Shown here: piece by piece, positions 24,991 to 31,588 of the stretch
How positions within the stretch are numbered: position 1 is the first letter of the stretch
How the letters are laid out: every line of letters begins with the position of its first letter
Translations under genes and position numbers: made by a program
From: a virus
Virus record (IMG/VR): IMGVR_UViG_3300037826_000110
Coordinates: 1-56,674 of that record
DNA: 56,674 nt
Direction: 5' to 3' (one strand)
The notes under the pieces: generated by a model
The model's database searches: none
What the model was told of the DNA's origin: nothing
The model's input: only the letters and a program-made list of their open reading frames with translations

Positions 24991-25064
24991 TGACCTGCCT
25001 TATCAATAGTCAGGTGGTCAATCCTGACTAGACACTGGAAATAACCCCAGTGTTTCGACTCTGT
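24991..25064 (-). ncRNA. Type II hammerhead ribozyme-like RNA, copy 4 (70-aa gene / 54-aa gene junction)
   Basis: Stem II strand GUC pairs with GGC (one U-G), then GAAA, stem III ACACUGG/CCAGUGU with an 8-base loop, GUC (25033-25031), stem I UAGUCAGG/CCUGACUA, UUGAUAA, GGC, and pseudoknot UGACC/GGUCA. Most stem I pairs differ from the other copies by compensating changes. Predicted cut is between 25031 and 25030. Confidence 0.8.
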
Positions 25065-25102
25065 TAAGTTTCCTACATCGGAATCAGAAGTTAAAAAAAA
25101 TA

Positions 25103-25315
25103 CTACGGTTTTGATATGGACGGGTATGGTCTTTCGCTATCGAATAGTATCGTAATCCTCGCCGGTACCACACTACCGTTGCTATTTCCCACAACTGCTC
25201 CCCCGCGTTGGGAATGGGATAATTCCTCCTCCGTTCCGTCAGTCACCCAGGTTCTCTGGGCGCTTGCGCGCGTGATCGTTCCTGAATCACTGACCGGGAT
25301 TCGGGTACCCCCCAT
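25103..25315 (-). CDS. Possible 70-aa first gene of the ribozyme-punctuated operon
   Basis: ATG 25315 (MGGTRIPVSDSGTITRAS) follows a run of six G, a poor ribosome binding site. The frame is open further upstream, but that part covers a promoter and terminator and looks non-coding. The product is polar and unstructured with no known family. It fills the gap between the promoter at 25369-25397 and ribozyme copy 4. I rate the gene as uncertain. Confidence 0.4.
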   Translation of the reverse strand: MGGTRIPVSDSGTITRASAQRTWVTDGTEEELSHSQRGGAVVGNSNGSVVPARITILFDSERPYPSISKP

Positions 25316-25368
25316 CCCCCCGTTTTGAGTTTCCGTTATGTTAAGGTTCGTTTCATCTTTGTATATAT

Positions 25369-25397
25369 AGTATAACGCATGCAAGCGGTTTTGTATA
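25369..25397 (-). promoter_or_regulatory. Promoter for the ParB/RadC operon
   Basis: -10 TATACT (25369-25374), 17-base spacer, -35 TATACA (25392-25397) on the minus strand, in an AT-rich stretch between the terminator of the lysis operon and the 70-aa ORF. The -35 matches TTGACA at only 4 of 6 positions. Confidence 0.45.
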
Positions 25398-25460
25398 TAG
25401 GAAATTAGTACTACGCATAAAATGTAATACATGACTAAACATGAAAACTTATCTTGCAAA

Positions 25461-25492
25461 GAAATAGGCCCATCCGTAAGGACGGGCCTATA
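25461..25492 (-). terminator. Intrinsic terminator after the lysis/accessory operon
   Basis: TAGGCCCATCC and GGACGGGCCTA form an 11-base stem with one mismatch and a GTAA loop. The minus strand continues TTTCTTT. It lies ~20 bases after the stop of the gene at 25512. Confidence 0.7.
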
Positions 25493-25511
25493 GAAGGAGG
25501 GGGTGGGGAAG

Positions 25512-25892
25512 TTAGGCGGACGCTTCCCGCACCTCCACCGCATGATCGCTGATTTTCTCGATGGTCACCCCGGCCACGGCGAAGGGACCGCGCGCTGCGG
25601 AGACCACGACGTCCAGAATATCCGGCCCCATCTCGGCCAAAACGTTGAGGTAATGCTGTAAACGCGAGGGACTCGGGCGCTCCTGATCAAGTTCCACCTG
25701 CAGCGCATCGACGGTATCGCGGGCTGCCAAGCGATCCACATCATCCAAGTCACTCTGATTGAGTGCGATAATTACCTCGTCACGCCAGGCCGCATTACTG
25801 CGCTGGGCTGGGTGGGTGATTTTATCGCGTCCCACCACGTCACCGCCGATATCGACCTCCCCACCAATATCGCCAAACGTTACACCGCTCAT
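25512..25892 (-). CDS. Small protein with GGDVVGRDK motif
   Basis: A 126-aa protein. It begins MSGVTFGDIGGEVDIGGDVVGRDKI, a beta-repeat signature also found at the extreme C-terminus of the gene at 26353..26730. This motif occurs in bacterial signalling/effector proteins beside predicted interaction domains. The rest is helical and ends with a soluble beta/alpha segment (PFAVAGVTIEKISDHAVEV). The shared motif suggests the two neighbours interact; function is unknown. Confidence 0.6.
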   Translation of the reverse strand: MSGVTFGDIGGEVDIGGDVVGRDKITHPAQRSNAAWRDEVIIALNQSDLDDVDRLAARDTVDALQVELDQERPSPSRLQHYLNVLAEMGPDILDVVVSAARGPFAVAGVTIEKISDHAVEVREASA

Positions 25893-26356
25893 AGCTCATC
25901 CTCCAAGTCTATGTCTATCTCGCGTAAAATCGCAAACACGCGCTTGAGCGTGCCGAACTCAAACGCCATATCATCTATGTTTTGCCGAATCCACTCCGTA
26001 GCATCCCACGAACCGGTATAGGCTCGTGAAGCCCCCAGCCAGTCGGCGATCATCTCGCGGATGTAGATTTCCGGCATAGGTAGCACTTCGTTTTCGCGAT
26101 TGCGCAGGACCCAATACTGATGATGGTGCTTATTGTGGTTCTGGTGGTGGAGCCAAGCGTTCAGGTAATCGAAATCTGGCTCCCCGCGTCGTTCGCCGCA
26201 GTACAGCCTAGCGTAGGGGGCAAACTCACAAGGTAAAAATTTGGAGAGATCGTGCGTAATCCGCAACCACAGCCCGATGCGCACCCTACGCCCGGCCAGA
26301 AACACAAACCACTTATGGCGCAGCACACGCCAAAAATATCGCCAATACACGCTCAC
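25889..26356 (-). CDS. DUF5662-like phage protein
   Basis: A 155-aa protein with ITHDLSKFLPCEFAPYARLY, AWLHHQNHNKHHHQYW and MPEIYIREMIADWLG, a His/Asp pattern typical of the DUF5662 family seen in many phages and reminiscent of HD-type metal-binding proteins. Both ends overlap neighbours by 4 bases (ATGA), so it is part of a tightly coupled operon. A metal-dependent enzyme is likely but the reaction is unknown. Confidence 0.65.
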   Translation of the reverse strand: MSVYWRYFWRVLRHKWFVFLAGRRVRIGLWLRITHDLSKFLPCEFAPYARLYCGERRGEPDFDYLNAWLHHQNHNKHHHQYWVLRNRENEVLPMPEIYIREMIADWLGASRAYTGSWDATEWIRQNIDDMAFEFGTLKRVFAILREIDIDLEDEL

Positions 26357-26730
26357 GTCTTATCCCTCCCCACTACATCACCATCCACGTTTACATCCCG
26401 CCCAGAGTTCAAGCGGGTCCCCACCAATACGTCCGTGTTGACGCGCGGGCCGCCACCGATGACCCGTAACAAATCTGCCAACCGCTGCGCTTCCGCTTCC
26501 CCGCTGCTCATCACGCGGGGTATAATGATGCGTTGAATTTCCAGTAGCGCGTCGATCTTCCGCTCGATACCCTGCAAGCATAAAAACATCTCCTGCTCGG
26601 CCTCCAGGCGTTGACGCTCGATTTCGGCACGCATTGCCTCGGCGTGCGCTTTTTGCTCTGTGGCCAGGATGAGTCGATCTATTTGCCGTGAAGCAACTTG
26701 GGGGCCATCAGTACGCTCATCGTTGCTCAT
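26353..26730 (-). CDS. Coiled-coil protein with C-terminal DGDVVGRDK motif
   Basis: A 125-aa protein whose middle (residues ~25-65) is a charged coiled coil (EQKAHAEAMRAEIERQRLEAE) and whose end reads GRDVNVDGDVVGRDKT, matching the N-terminal motif of 25512..25892. It overlaps both neighbours. No enzyme motif is seen; it may act as a scaffold. Confidence 0.55.
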   Translation of the reverse strand: MSNDERTDGPQVASRQIDRLILATEQKAHAEAMRAEIERQRLEAEQEMFLCLQGIERKIDALLEIQRIIIPRVMSSGEAEAQRLADLLRVIGGGPRVNTDVLVGTRLNSGRDVNVDGDVVGRDKT

Positions 26731-27469
26731 GTCTCAGCGATTCCAGCGTGTGGTTTGCTGATTCCTGGAGGTCCAGCGCTACGATATGCAGCGCTTGCCG
26801 GTAAGCAACGTACACATCGCGATACTCCTGCACCGCCTCGTCGCGCTCCACCTGCAACCTCCGCACGTGCACGTTCAGGATAGCCAACCCGTGCAGAAGC
26901 CGCGCAAAAGCAGCCACGGTCCGCGACCACGCGCAGGTATACGGTAACCCCCACGCCCCATCCACGACGATCCAGGCGATCAGAGATAAAGCGTACACCA
27001 AACGCAGATTACGCGGAGTCCAGTAATCCGAAGTCCACAACATATGTGCTAGGTAGATGTACGCGACCATCCCCGGTAGTGAACCGACCACAAACAACGC
27101 AAAAGACTCGGCCACCAAACCGCTCAGCATCGCTACCCGCCCCAACGAAATCGCCCAGACCCAGTAGGGATTGAGCGGTATATTACGAAAGCTGTACGCA
27201 GCGGCAATAATCAACAGTGGCCCCAAGGTATCCCAAGTGCATAGGATAATTACGGGCGTCTTGTGGTTTGTAATACCCTTAACGGCCATCCCGATCATGG
27301 TAATCGCGGCCAACACGTCCGCGACCTCGAAGGTTCCTAGATAGGCTAGATATTTGTGGTTGCTGATGGAGTAATAATACAGCGACCACAGGATAATGGC
27401 GAAAACCAGCGAGATCCCGGCACTGATCAGCGCCGGATAAAACCACGCACCGGGGCACCAAACATCCAT
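26717..27469 (-). CDS. Multi-pass membrane protein
   Basis: A 250-aa protein with about seven hydrophobic helices in the first ~190 residues and a soluble, helical, His/Gln-rich C-terminal tail (~50 aa). The start overlaps the endolysin stop by one base. No transporter signature is recognised. Its position after holin and lysin suggests an accessory lysis, exclusion or sensing role, but nothing in the sequence proves it. Confidence 0.6.
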   Translation of the reverse strand: MDVWCPGAWFYPALISAGISLVFAIILWSLYYYSISNHKYLAYLGTFEVADVLAAITMIGMAVKGITNHKTPVIILCTWDTLGPLLIIAAAYSFRNIPLNPYWVWAISLGRVAMLSGLVAESFALFVVGSLPGMVAYIYLAHMLWTSDYWTPRNLRLVYALSLIAWIVVDGAWGLPYTCAWSRTVAAFARLLHGLAILNVHVRRLQVERDEAVQEYRDVYVAYRQALHIVALDLQESANHTLESLRHEQR

Positions 27470-28131
27470 TATTCTCCGTCGAAGCGAGTTACGCGCGTCA
27501 ACAGATCGGCATCCACGCCGTGAACGGCGTAAAACCCAGACGGCTGGCGAAAGTCAAAACGCCGGTCCCCGCCAAAGGTCCACGGTGCCGGCACTTCCCC
27601 CACGCAGATCTGCTCATGCAGATGCGCAGCGTACATCCCGTGATTATTGCCAATGGTCCCCACCACGTCACCGGCCTGCACGATATCGCCAGGCTTGACA
27701 TAGATCTCGTCCAAGTGCGCGCCCATCCACGTGACCAGCTCTCCCTCCGGTGTGCGTCCCAGGATGCGCAGGATCAGCCCCCAATTGCCGCCATAGTCGG
27801 CGGCGTTGATGACAATACCCGCGAAAGGCGCAACCAAGGGTTCGCCCAGGTCGGAATCGCCTCCGCTCTCCAGGTTCCAGTCCTCGCAGCGGTCGGGGTG
27901 ATGATTGTAGGGGCCATAGCGACGACTAGCTTCGTACCACGCTTTGTCGAGATTGAGGAGCGGTAACACAAAACGCTCGGCGAAGGGGATGCCGTCGGCC
28001 CCCATGGTGATGGTTACCGGGCCGATGCATAAATGCGGCTCGCCGTCGCCGGGCAAAGGGACGACGACGCTATCGCCAGGTCCTACACGCACGGGCCTAG
28101 CCGTGGAATCATAGTCCCCCATCGTCGTCAC
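27469..28131 (-). CDS. M23-family peptidase, probable endolysin
   Basis: A 220-aa protein. The lysostaphin-type domain spans about residues 75-195, with HPDRCEDWNL, GEPLVAPFAGIVINA, the strand pair GDIVQAGDVVGTIG, and HLHEQI, which supplies the HxH zinc ligands. It lacks a signal peptide, consistent with release by the holin just upstream, whose gene it overlaps by 23 bases. It would cut peptidoglycan cross-bridges at lysis. Confidence 0.75.
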   Translation of the reverse strand: MTTMGDYDSTARPVRVGPGDSVVVPLPGDGEPHLCIGPVTITMGADGIPFAERFVLPLLNLDKAWYEASRRYGPYNHHPDRCEDWNLESGGDSDLGEPLVAPFAGIVINAADYGGNWGLILRILGRTPEGELVTWMGAHLDEIYVKPGDIVQAGDVVGTIGNNHGMYAAHLHEQICVGEVPAPWTFGGDRRFDFRQPSGFYAVHGVDADLLTRVTRFDGE

Positions 28132-28552
28132 CTGCGTAAATCGAAGGGCCTTCTACTAGGAGATCTCCGATCTCGTCATATTCCCGCCGCGGCTTGATGC
28201 CAAACTGGTACACCGCCTGTGACCCGGCCCACAGGAGAAAGCCTTGGGCCAGGGCGGCCCAGTAGGGCTGAATGGCCGTCCATAGATCTGGGGGCGTCAA
28301 TTGCAAGGCCGTCTCAGCCAGAACCGGCAAGGCAATACTGAGAATAAGAATAGTCCAATACTTGGTCTGTGAATCCAAGTTCTTGAACCACGTCATTTTC
28401 TGAAATAAGAATGCGATCACGGCTCCAGCACCCAGGCCACTGGCTACCCAATTGAGCACCGAAACGGGATCGGTAGCATCAGGTGCGGCACCCTGCGCAC
28501 AAACCGGAATCGCGATCAACGACAAAACCAACGCCAACAGTAAAGAGCGCAT
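28109..28552 (-). CDS. Putative holin
   Basis: A 147-aa protein with a signal-like N-terminus (MRSLLLALVLSLIAIPVCA) and hydrophobic helices near residues 33-50, 65-80 and 95-113, followed by a charged tail. Size, topology and overlap with the lysin gene fit a holin. GGGAGGTTTGAG precedes ATG 28552. The gene is controlled by the L3 leader and has a palindrome copy 20 bases upstream. Confidence 0.6.
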   Translation of the reverse strand: MRSLLLALVLSLIAIPVCAQGAAPDATDPVSVLNWVASGLGAGAVIAFLFQKMTWFKNLDSQTKYWTILILSIALPVLAETALQLTPPDLWTAIQPYWAALAQGFLLWAGSQAVYQFGIKPRREYDEIGDLLVEGPSIYAGDDDGGL

Positions 28553-28571
28553 CTCAAACCTCCCATGATAT

Positions 28572-28587
28572 TATTTCCCAGGAAATA
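28572..28587. repeat. Dispersed palindrome, copy 4 of 9
   Basis: TATTTCCCAGGAAATA, centre CA, with ATT/AAT flanks on both sides. It lies between the L3 terminator and the holin ribosome binding site. Confidence 0.85.
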
Positions 28588-28607
28588 ATTTTCCTGAGTC
28601 TGACAAC

Positions 28608-28642
28608 AAAAACGGGGCAGGCGGCTATAAGCCACCCGCCCC
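28608..28642 (-). terminator. Leader terminator L3 (attenuator candidate) before the lysis operon
   Basis: GGGGC-AGG-CGGC pairs with GCC-ACC-CGCCCC (two mismatches) and is followed on the minus strand by T5. The box GCCCAGCGAGA (28651-28661) precedes it exactly as in L2, and its GCCC can pair with GGGGC of the terminator. No convincing -10/-35 was found just upstream, so transcription may enter from 28.9 kb. Confidence 0.75.
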
Positions 28643-28678
28643 GGAATATTTCTCGCTGGGCGTGAAACGAAAGCTATG

Positions 28679-28900
28679 CTATGACTGATTTACAGTGAGA
28701 CCCATCGGTTCAACTAAGTTGCGCTCGAAGTCTATAGATTGCGTTGGTAGGATTTGCTTGATCTTACCGTTGTGGATCACAATCCGCAACTCGCCGTAGC
28801 CGGTCCCCTGCATTATGCTTTTGGTATACTCCCAAAGTGCTTTGAGGTATACCGAGCGCCAAGAACTGCCTTCGTCGTTGCATTGTTCATTTTCTTTCAT
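28679..28900 (-). CDS. YezD/DUF2292-like small protein, probably leaderless mRNA
   Basis: A 73-aa protein with GYGELRIVIHNGKIKQI, which resembles the small DUF2292/YezD family. GGAGG lies only 1 base before ATG 28900, too close to be useful. The -10 (TATAAT) ends 6 bases before the ATG, so the transcript should begin at or next to the start codon. A LexA-like box fills the promoter spacer, so induction by DNA damage is plausible. Confidence 0.65.
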   Translation of the reverse strand: MKENEQCNDEGSSWRSVYLKALWEYTKSIMQGTGYGELRIVIHNGKIKQILPTQSIDFERNLVEPMGLTVNQS

Positions 28901-28906
28901 ACCTCC

Positions 28907-28935
28907 ATTATACAGAACATCTGTTCGATAGGCAA
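28907..28935 (-). promoter_or_regulatory. Promoter with LexA-like box in the spacer
   Basis: -35 TTGCCT (28930-28935), 17-base spacer, -10 TATAAT (28907-28912). GAACATCTGTTC (28915-28926), a GAAC-N4-GTTC site, occupies the spacer, where a bound repressor would block RNA polymerase. Confidence 0.7.
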
Positions 28936-28957
28936 ATTTTACCCATCAAACGCAGCT

Positions 28958-29257
28958 CTAACCCGCCCCCGCGCATTGTCTTAAGGCTATCCGCAAGCGT
29001 TGATTCTCGCGCCAAAGTTCATCAACGCGATCACGGAGCACATCCACTTCGCCCAACTCCTCAAACTGCTCGCGCATCTCCCAGTCCTGCCCTCGCCACA
29101 CCCAATAGTGATCGTCAGATATGGCTTCTATCCCCCAGGTCTTCCCGTGTTTTTCTGTACGTTTTGGTTTGCCAACACTAACCATTGAGAAAACTATACC
29201 CGTTTCACGATGTCTCAAGTAATCAGCGTTTTCTAAATCATATGGATATTCACCCAT
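28958..29257 (-). CDS. Unknown 99-aa protein
   Basis: ATG 29257 with GGAGGTTTAAA upstream. The N-terminal part is Trp/Tyr-rich (DDHYWVWRGQDWEM) and the C-terminal ~35 residues form a short coiled coil (LRDRVDELWRENQRLRIALRQ). No family is recognised. It is the last gene after the ThiF-like gene in the ubiquitin-like cassette operon. Confidence 0.6.
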   Translation of the reverse strand: MGEYPYDLENADYLRHRETGIVFSMVSVGKPKRTEKHGKTWGIEAISDDHYWVWRGQDWEMREQFEELGEVDVLRDRVDELWRENQRLRIALRQCAGAG

Positions 29258-29277
29258 TTTAAACCTCCTTGCGTAAT

Positions 29278-30036
29278 TTAAGTTGTTATCCCAATACTTC
29301 GCGCACTGCCCGCCATCAAATCCAGATACGTCGCGTAGATATCCAGGTCGTGCGACATCACCAAGCGATACACGTACTGCGCGGCATACGTAGCCACCGC
29401 CTGATTGATCATCAAGCTCTGCGCATCCCGTATAGTCAGCTCCGCGCAGGACTCGGCCTCCGTCGCTGGCTGATCGGGAACCAAGAGCTCCGGATGCTGC
29501 ACGGTGGGGAGGGGAAGATCCAGACAGTGCCCGGCCTCGATGCTGGGCAATTTGCTGTTGGTCGTGTTCCCCAGTAGGACCTGACCGCTGGCCTCGTGGT
29601 TACCGCAGTCCAACCACCAGACGAGCCGCGAGGAATCGACGATGGCCTCGTGAATGGCCTTCCGGGCGGCAGCGTTATCCACCGCGCCCACGACCAGCGT
29701 GAACTGGTGACGCTTGGCGGTGATAAAGTCTGACTGGAATTTCTGCGGACGACACTGAATCCGCAGGCCGAAAGCCGTGCTGTACCGGCGTGTCAATGCG
29801 ACGGCCTTGTTACGTCCTATCTCGGCGGGGGCGAAGTTCTGCCGTCCGATGTTCTTTTCCTCCACGACGTCGGGATCGCAGAAGGACAACCGAACGTCTT
29901 TGCCCTGCGCGTGATAGGCCAGGCGCGCTAGGTGCAAAGCCAGGAATGAGCCGGTCCCTCCGCAACCCACCAGGAGGATATTGTACGCGGCGGGATCCCC
30001 GACTAGGACAGGGTAGCGTCTCTCCGGCCTATCCAC
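29278..30036 (-). CDS. ThiF/E1-like activating enzyme (PRTRC ThiF-like)
   Basis: GTG 30036 has GGGAGG 7 bases upstream and gives 252 aa. It has an adenylation Rossmann motif (ILLVGCGGTGSFLALHLARL), FCDPDVVEEKNIGRQNF and DCGNHEASGQVLLGN. The end is SCAELTIRDAQSLMINQAVA, close to the pattern of PRTRC-system ThiF proteins. E1-like enzymes adenylate the C-terminus of a ubiquitin-like protein. Neighbouring genes encode JAB, E2-like and ubiquitin-like proteins, so a full conjugation pathway is likely. Confidence 0.8.
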   Translation of the reverse strand: MDRPERRYPVLVGDPAAYNILLVGCGGTGSFLALHLARLAYHAQGKDVRLSFCDPDVVEEKNIGRQNFAPAEIGRNKAVALTRRYSTAFGLRIQCRPQKFQSDFITAKRHQFTLVVGAVDNAAARKAIHEAIVDSSRLVWWLDCGNHEASGQVLLGNTTNSKLPSIEAGHCLDLPLPTVQHPELLVPDQPATEAESCAELTIRDAQSLMINQAVATYAAQYVYRLVMSHDLDIYATYLDLMAGSARSIGITT

Positions 30037-30256
30037 GCCGCGCCTCCCGCTCGGCCTGCAATCGGGCACGCTCCTGATCTACTACGCGCCATAGGTCGCG
30101 GACCTCTTTCTGCAATGCGCGCGCCTGCACGGCCAACTCGTCGAAACGCTGGCGTATCTCATCATCGCGACCGCCAAGGCGAACGACGGAGCGAATGTAA
30201 TAATCCAACGTACCCAAATCTATGTACGGATACGTGTTGTCATCTGGGTTTTGCAT
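30029..30256 (-). CDS. Small coiled-coil protein
   Basis: A 75-aa protein. After a short N-terminal part (YPYIDLGTLDYYIRSVV) it is a continuous charged coiled coil to the end. The stop overlaps the ThiF start by 8 bases. It could be an adaptor for the E1/JAB proteins; no known family. Confidence 0.55.
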   Translation of the reverse strand: MQNPDDNTYPYIDLGTLDYYIRSVVRLGGRDDEIRQRFDELAVQARALQKEVRDLWRVVDQERARLQAEREARRG

Positions 30257-30264
30257 GGTTCCTC

Positions 30265-30882
30265 CTAAAACGGAATAGTGCGATTATGGACATCCTCAAA
30301 TGGCCATGCCCCGGTGAACAGTGTCTCAATAGCTACATTACCGTAGTCACCGTAGACACCCACCCGCAGACACATCTGCGGGCGCTCGTCGAAGATCCGC
30401 CCGATCACACCATAGAAACGCAAGCCTTGCTCGTCGCGGGTATCCTCGCTGGAAAAGAAAACGTTCATCTGGTGATGGCTGTGGATGTCGGCGATGATGT
30501 CCGCGTCATCGCCTCCCTCGTAGGTCAGGCGCGCACTGCCGGCCTGTTGCGACGGTCGCCACACGCTGACCAAGCCGTCACGCAGCACGAGGTGATACAG
30601 AACCTCACGCGGCCCCTCGCGGGCCACGCTGCGCGCGTTGACCAGGATCTGACGCAAGAGAATGTTTTGGATGGGGCTGAAGTCTAAGTCCACAAACGGC
30701 TCTAGCTTCGGCAGTCCAGCCACGCGACACGCCGCGACCTGAATGCAGGCGGTGAAGTGCCGCGCGCGGGCTAACTTGAAGATGCCATTGCCCGCGAGCA
30801 CGTAGGCGTAGGCTTTCCCCGACGACAAGCTCGGGGTATGGCCATTATGCATCAGATAATCTACGGGATTCGGTAACATCAT
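30265..30882 (-). CDS. JAB/JAMM isopeptidase (PRTRC protein A-like)
   Basis: About 205 aa, starting in the stop of the E2-like gene (ATGATG overlap); an ATG three codons earlier lacks a ribosome binding site. The JAMM motif is complete: HSHHQMNVFFSSED (H-x-H-x7-S-x2-D), followed by DTRDEQGLRFYGVIG, as in PRTRC system protein A. In eukaryotes and bacterial ubiquitin-like systems such peptidases trim or remove ubiquitin-like proteins; maturing the Ub-MazG fusion is a natural inference. Confidence 0.8.
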   Translation of the reverse strand: MMLPNPVDYLMHNGHTPSLSSGKAYAYVLAGNGIFKLARARHFTACIQVAACRVAGLPKLEPFVDLDFSPIQNILLRQILVNARSVAREGPREVLYHLVLRDGLVSVWRPSQQAGSARLTYEGGDDADIIADIHSHHQMNVFFSSEDTRDEQGLRFYGVIGRIFDERPQMCLRVGVYGDYGNVAIETLFTGAWPFEDVHNRTIPF

Positions 30883-31583
30883 GCCTCCCATAAGTGCCGA
30901 AGGGCCAGGTTACTATGTCTCAGGTCTTCAAGGGGATATTCATCCGCACCGACCACGACAGGATCGCGCCACATCGCGATGATGCTCTCCTCGTATTTCT
31001 TGGATTTGCCGTCTTCCAAGTCGTGATTGAACTGGCTAGCGAAGAACATTTCCGCAGCCTCACAAATCGTTTCCACCGTGCAAGCCGGGAACGGGACATC
31101 CCCCTGGCACACACGTCCGTCGCGCCAGATGTTTGGCGCGGGGAAATAGTACAGTGGTTCCCGTCCGGCTGCGGGGTAACGCCGGACCGCGAAGATCCTG
31201 TACGTGCGACCCTGCCCTACGAAAACGGCCGGTGGGAAGGGTACACGCATGTCCACCACTTCACCCTCATGGTACAGCTTCACCGTGCGCACCTGGGGAG
31301 GGCGATATATACCCAAACGCGGTTGTGCCCCCAGATCACAAAACAGGCAATTGCGGGGCAGCAACCCCGACACTATCGGCAGCCCGGCCATCGAGGCCGC
31401 CAGAGCATCCGGCGATACCTCGTAGCACTGCGCGACGTGCCCATGCTCAAAGCGCGTCATCACGATGGACTCGTCGTACAGGTCCAGGCGCATGCGCAGC
31501 GCCTGGCGTTGCTCTACGTCCACCCCGGTCCCTGCGAGACCCAAGGCAGATAGGTGTTCTATTTTTCCATTTTCTGGTTCCAT
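30879..31583 (-). CDS. E2-like protein (PRTRC protein B/Prok-E2_D-like)
   Basis: A 234-aa protein with GGAGTAAATAAA before ATG 31583. The middle and end match PRTRC protein B: PFPPAVFVGQGRTYRIFAV, YYFPAPNIWRDGRVCQGDVPFP and AEMFFASQFNHDL. The Cys in GRVCQG is the candidate catalytic cysteine of this E2-like family. Together with the JAB and ThiF genes it forms a ubiquitin-type relay. Confidence 0.75.
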   Translation of the reverse strand: MEPENGKIEHLSALGLAGTGVDVEQRQALRMRLDLYDESIVMTRFEHGHVAQCYEVSPDALAASMAGLPIVSGLLPRNCLFCDLGAQPRLGIYRPPQVRTVKLYHEGEVVDMRVPFPPAVFVGQGRTYRIFAVRRYPAAGREPLYYFPAPNIWRDGRVCQGDVPFPACTVETICEAAEMFFASQFNHDLEDGKSKKYEESIIAMWRDPVVVGADEYPLEDLRHSNLALRHLWEA

Positions 31584-31588
31584 TTTAT

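Noticed and set aside
25316-25543. N-terminal extension of the 70-aa ORF to 146 codons
   Set aside because: The extension reads through a terminator and an AT-rich promoter region and has no ribosome binding site.
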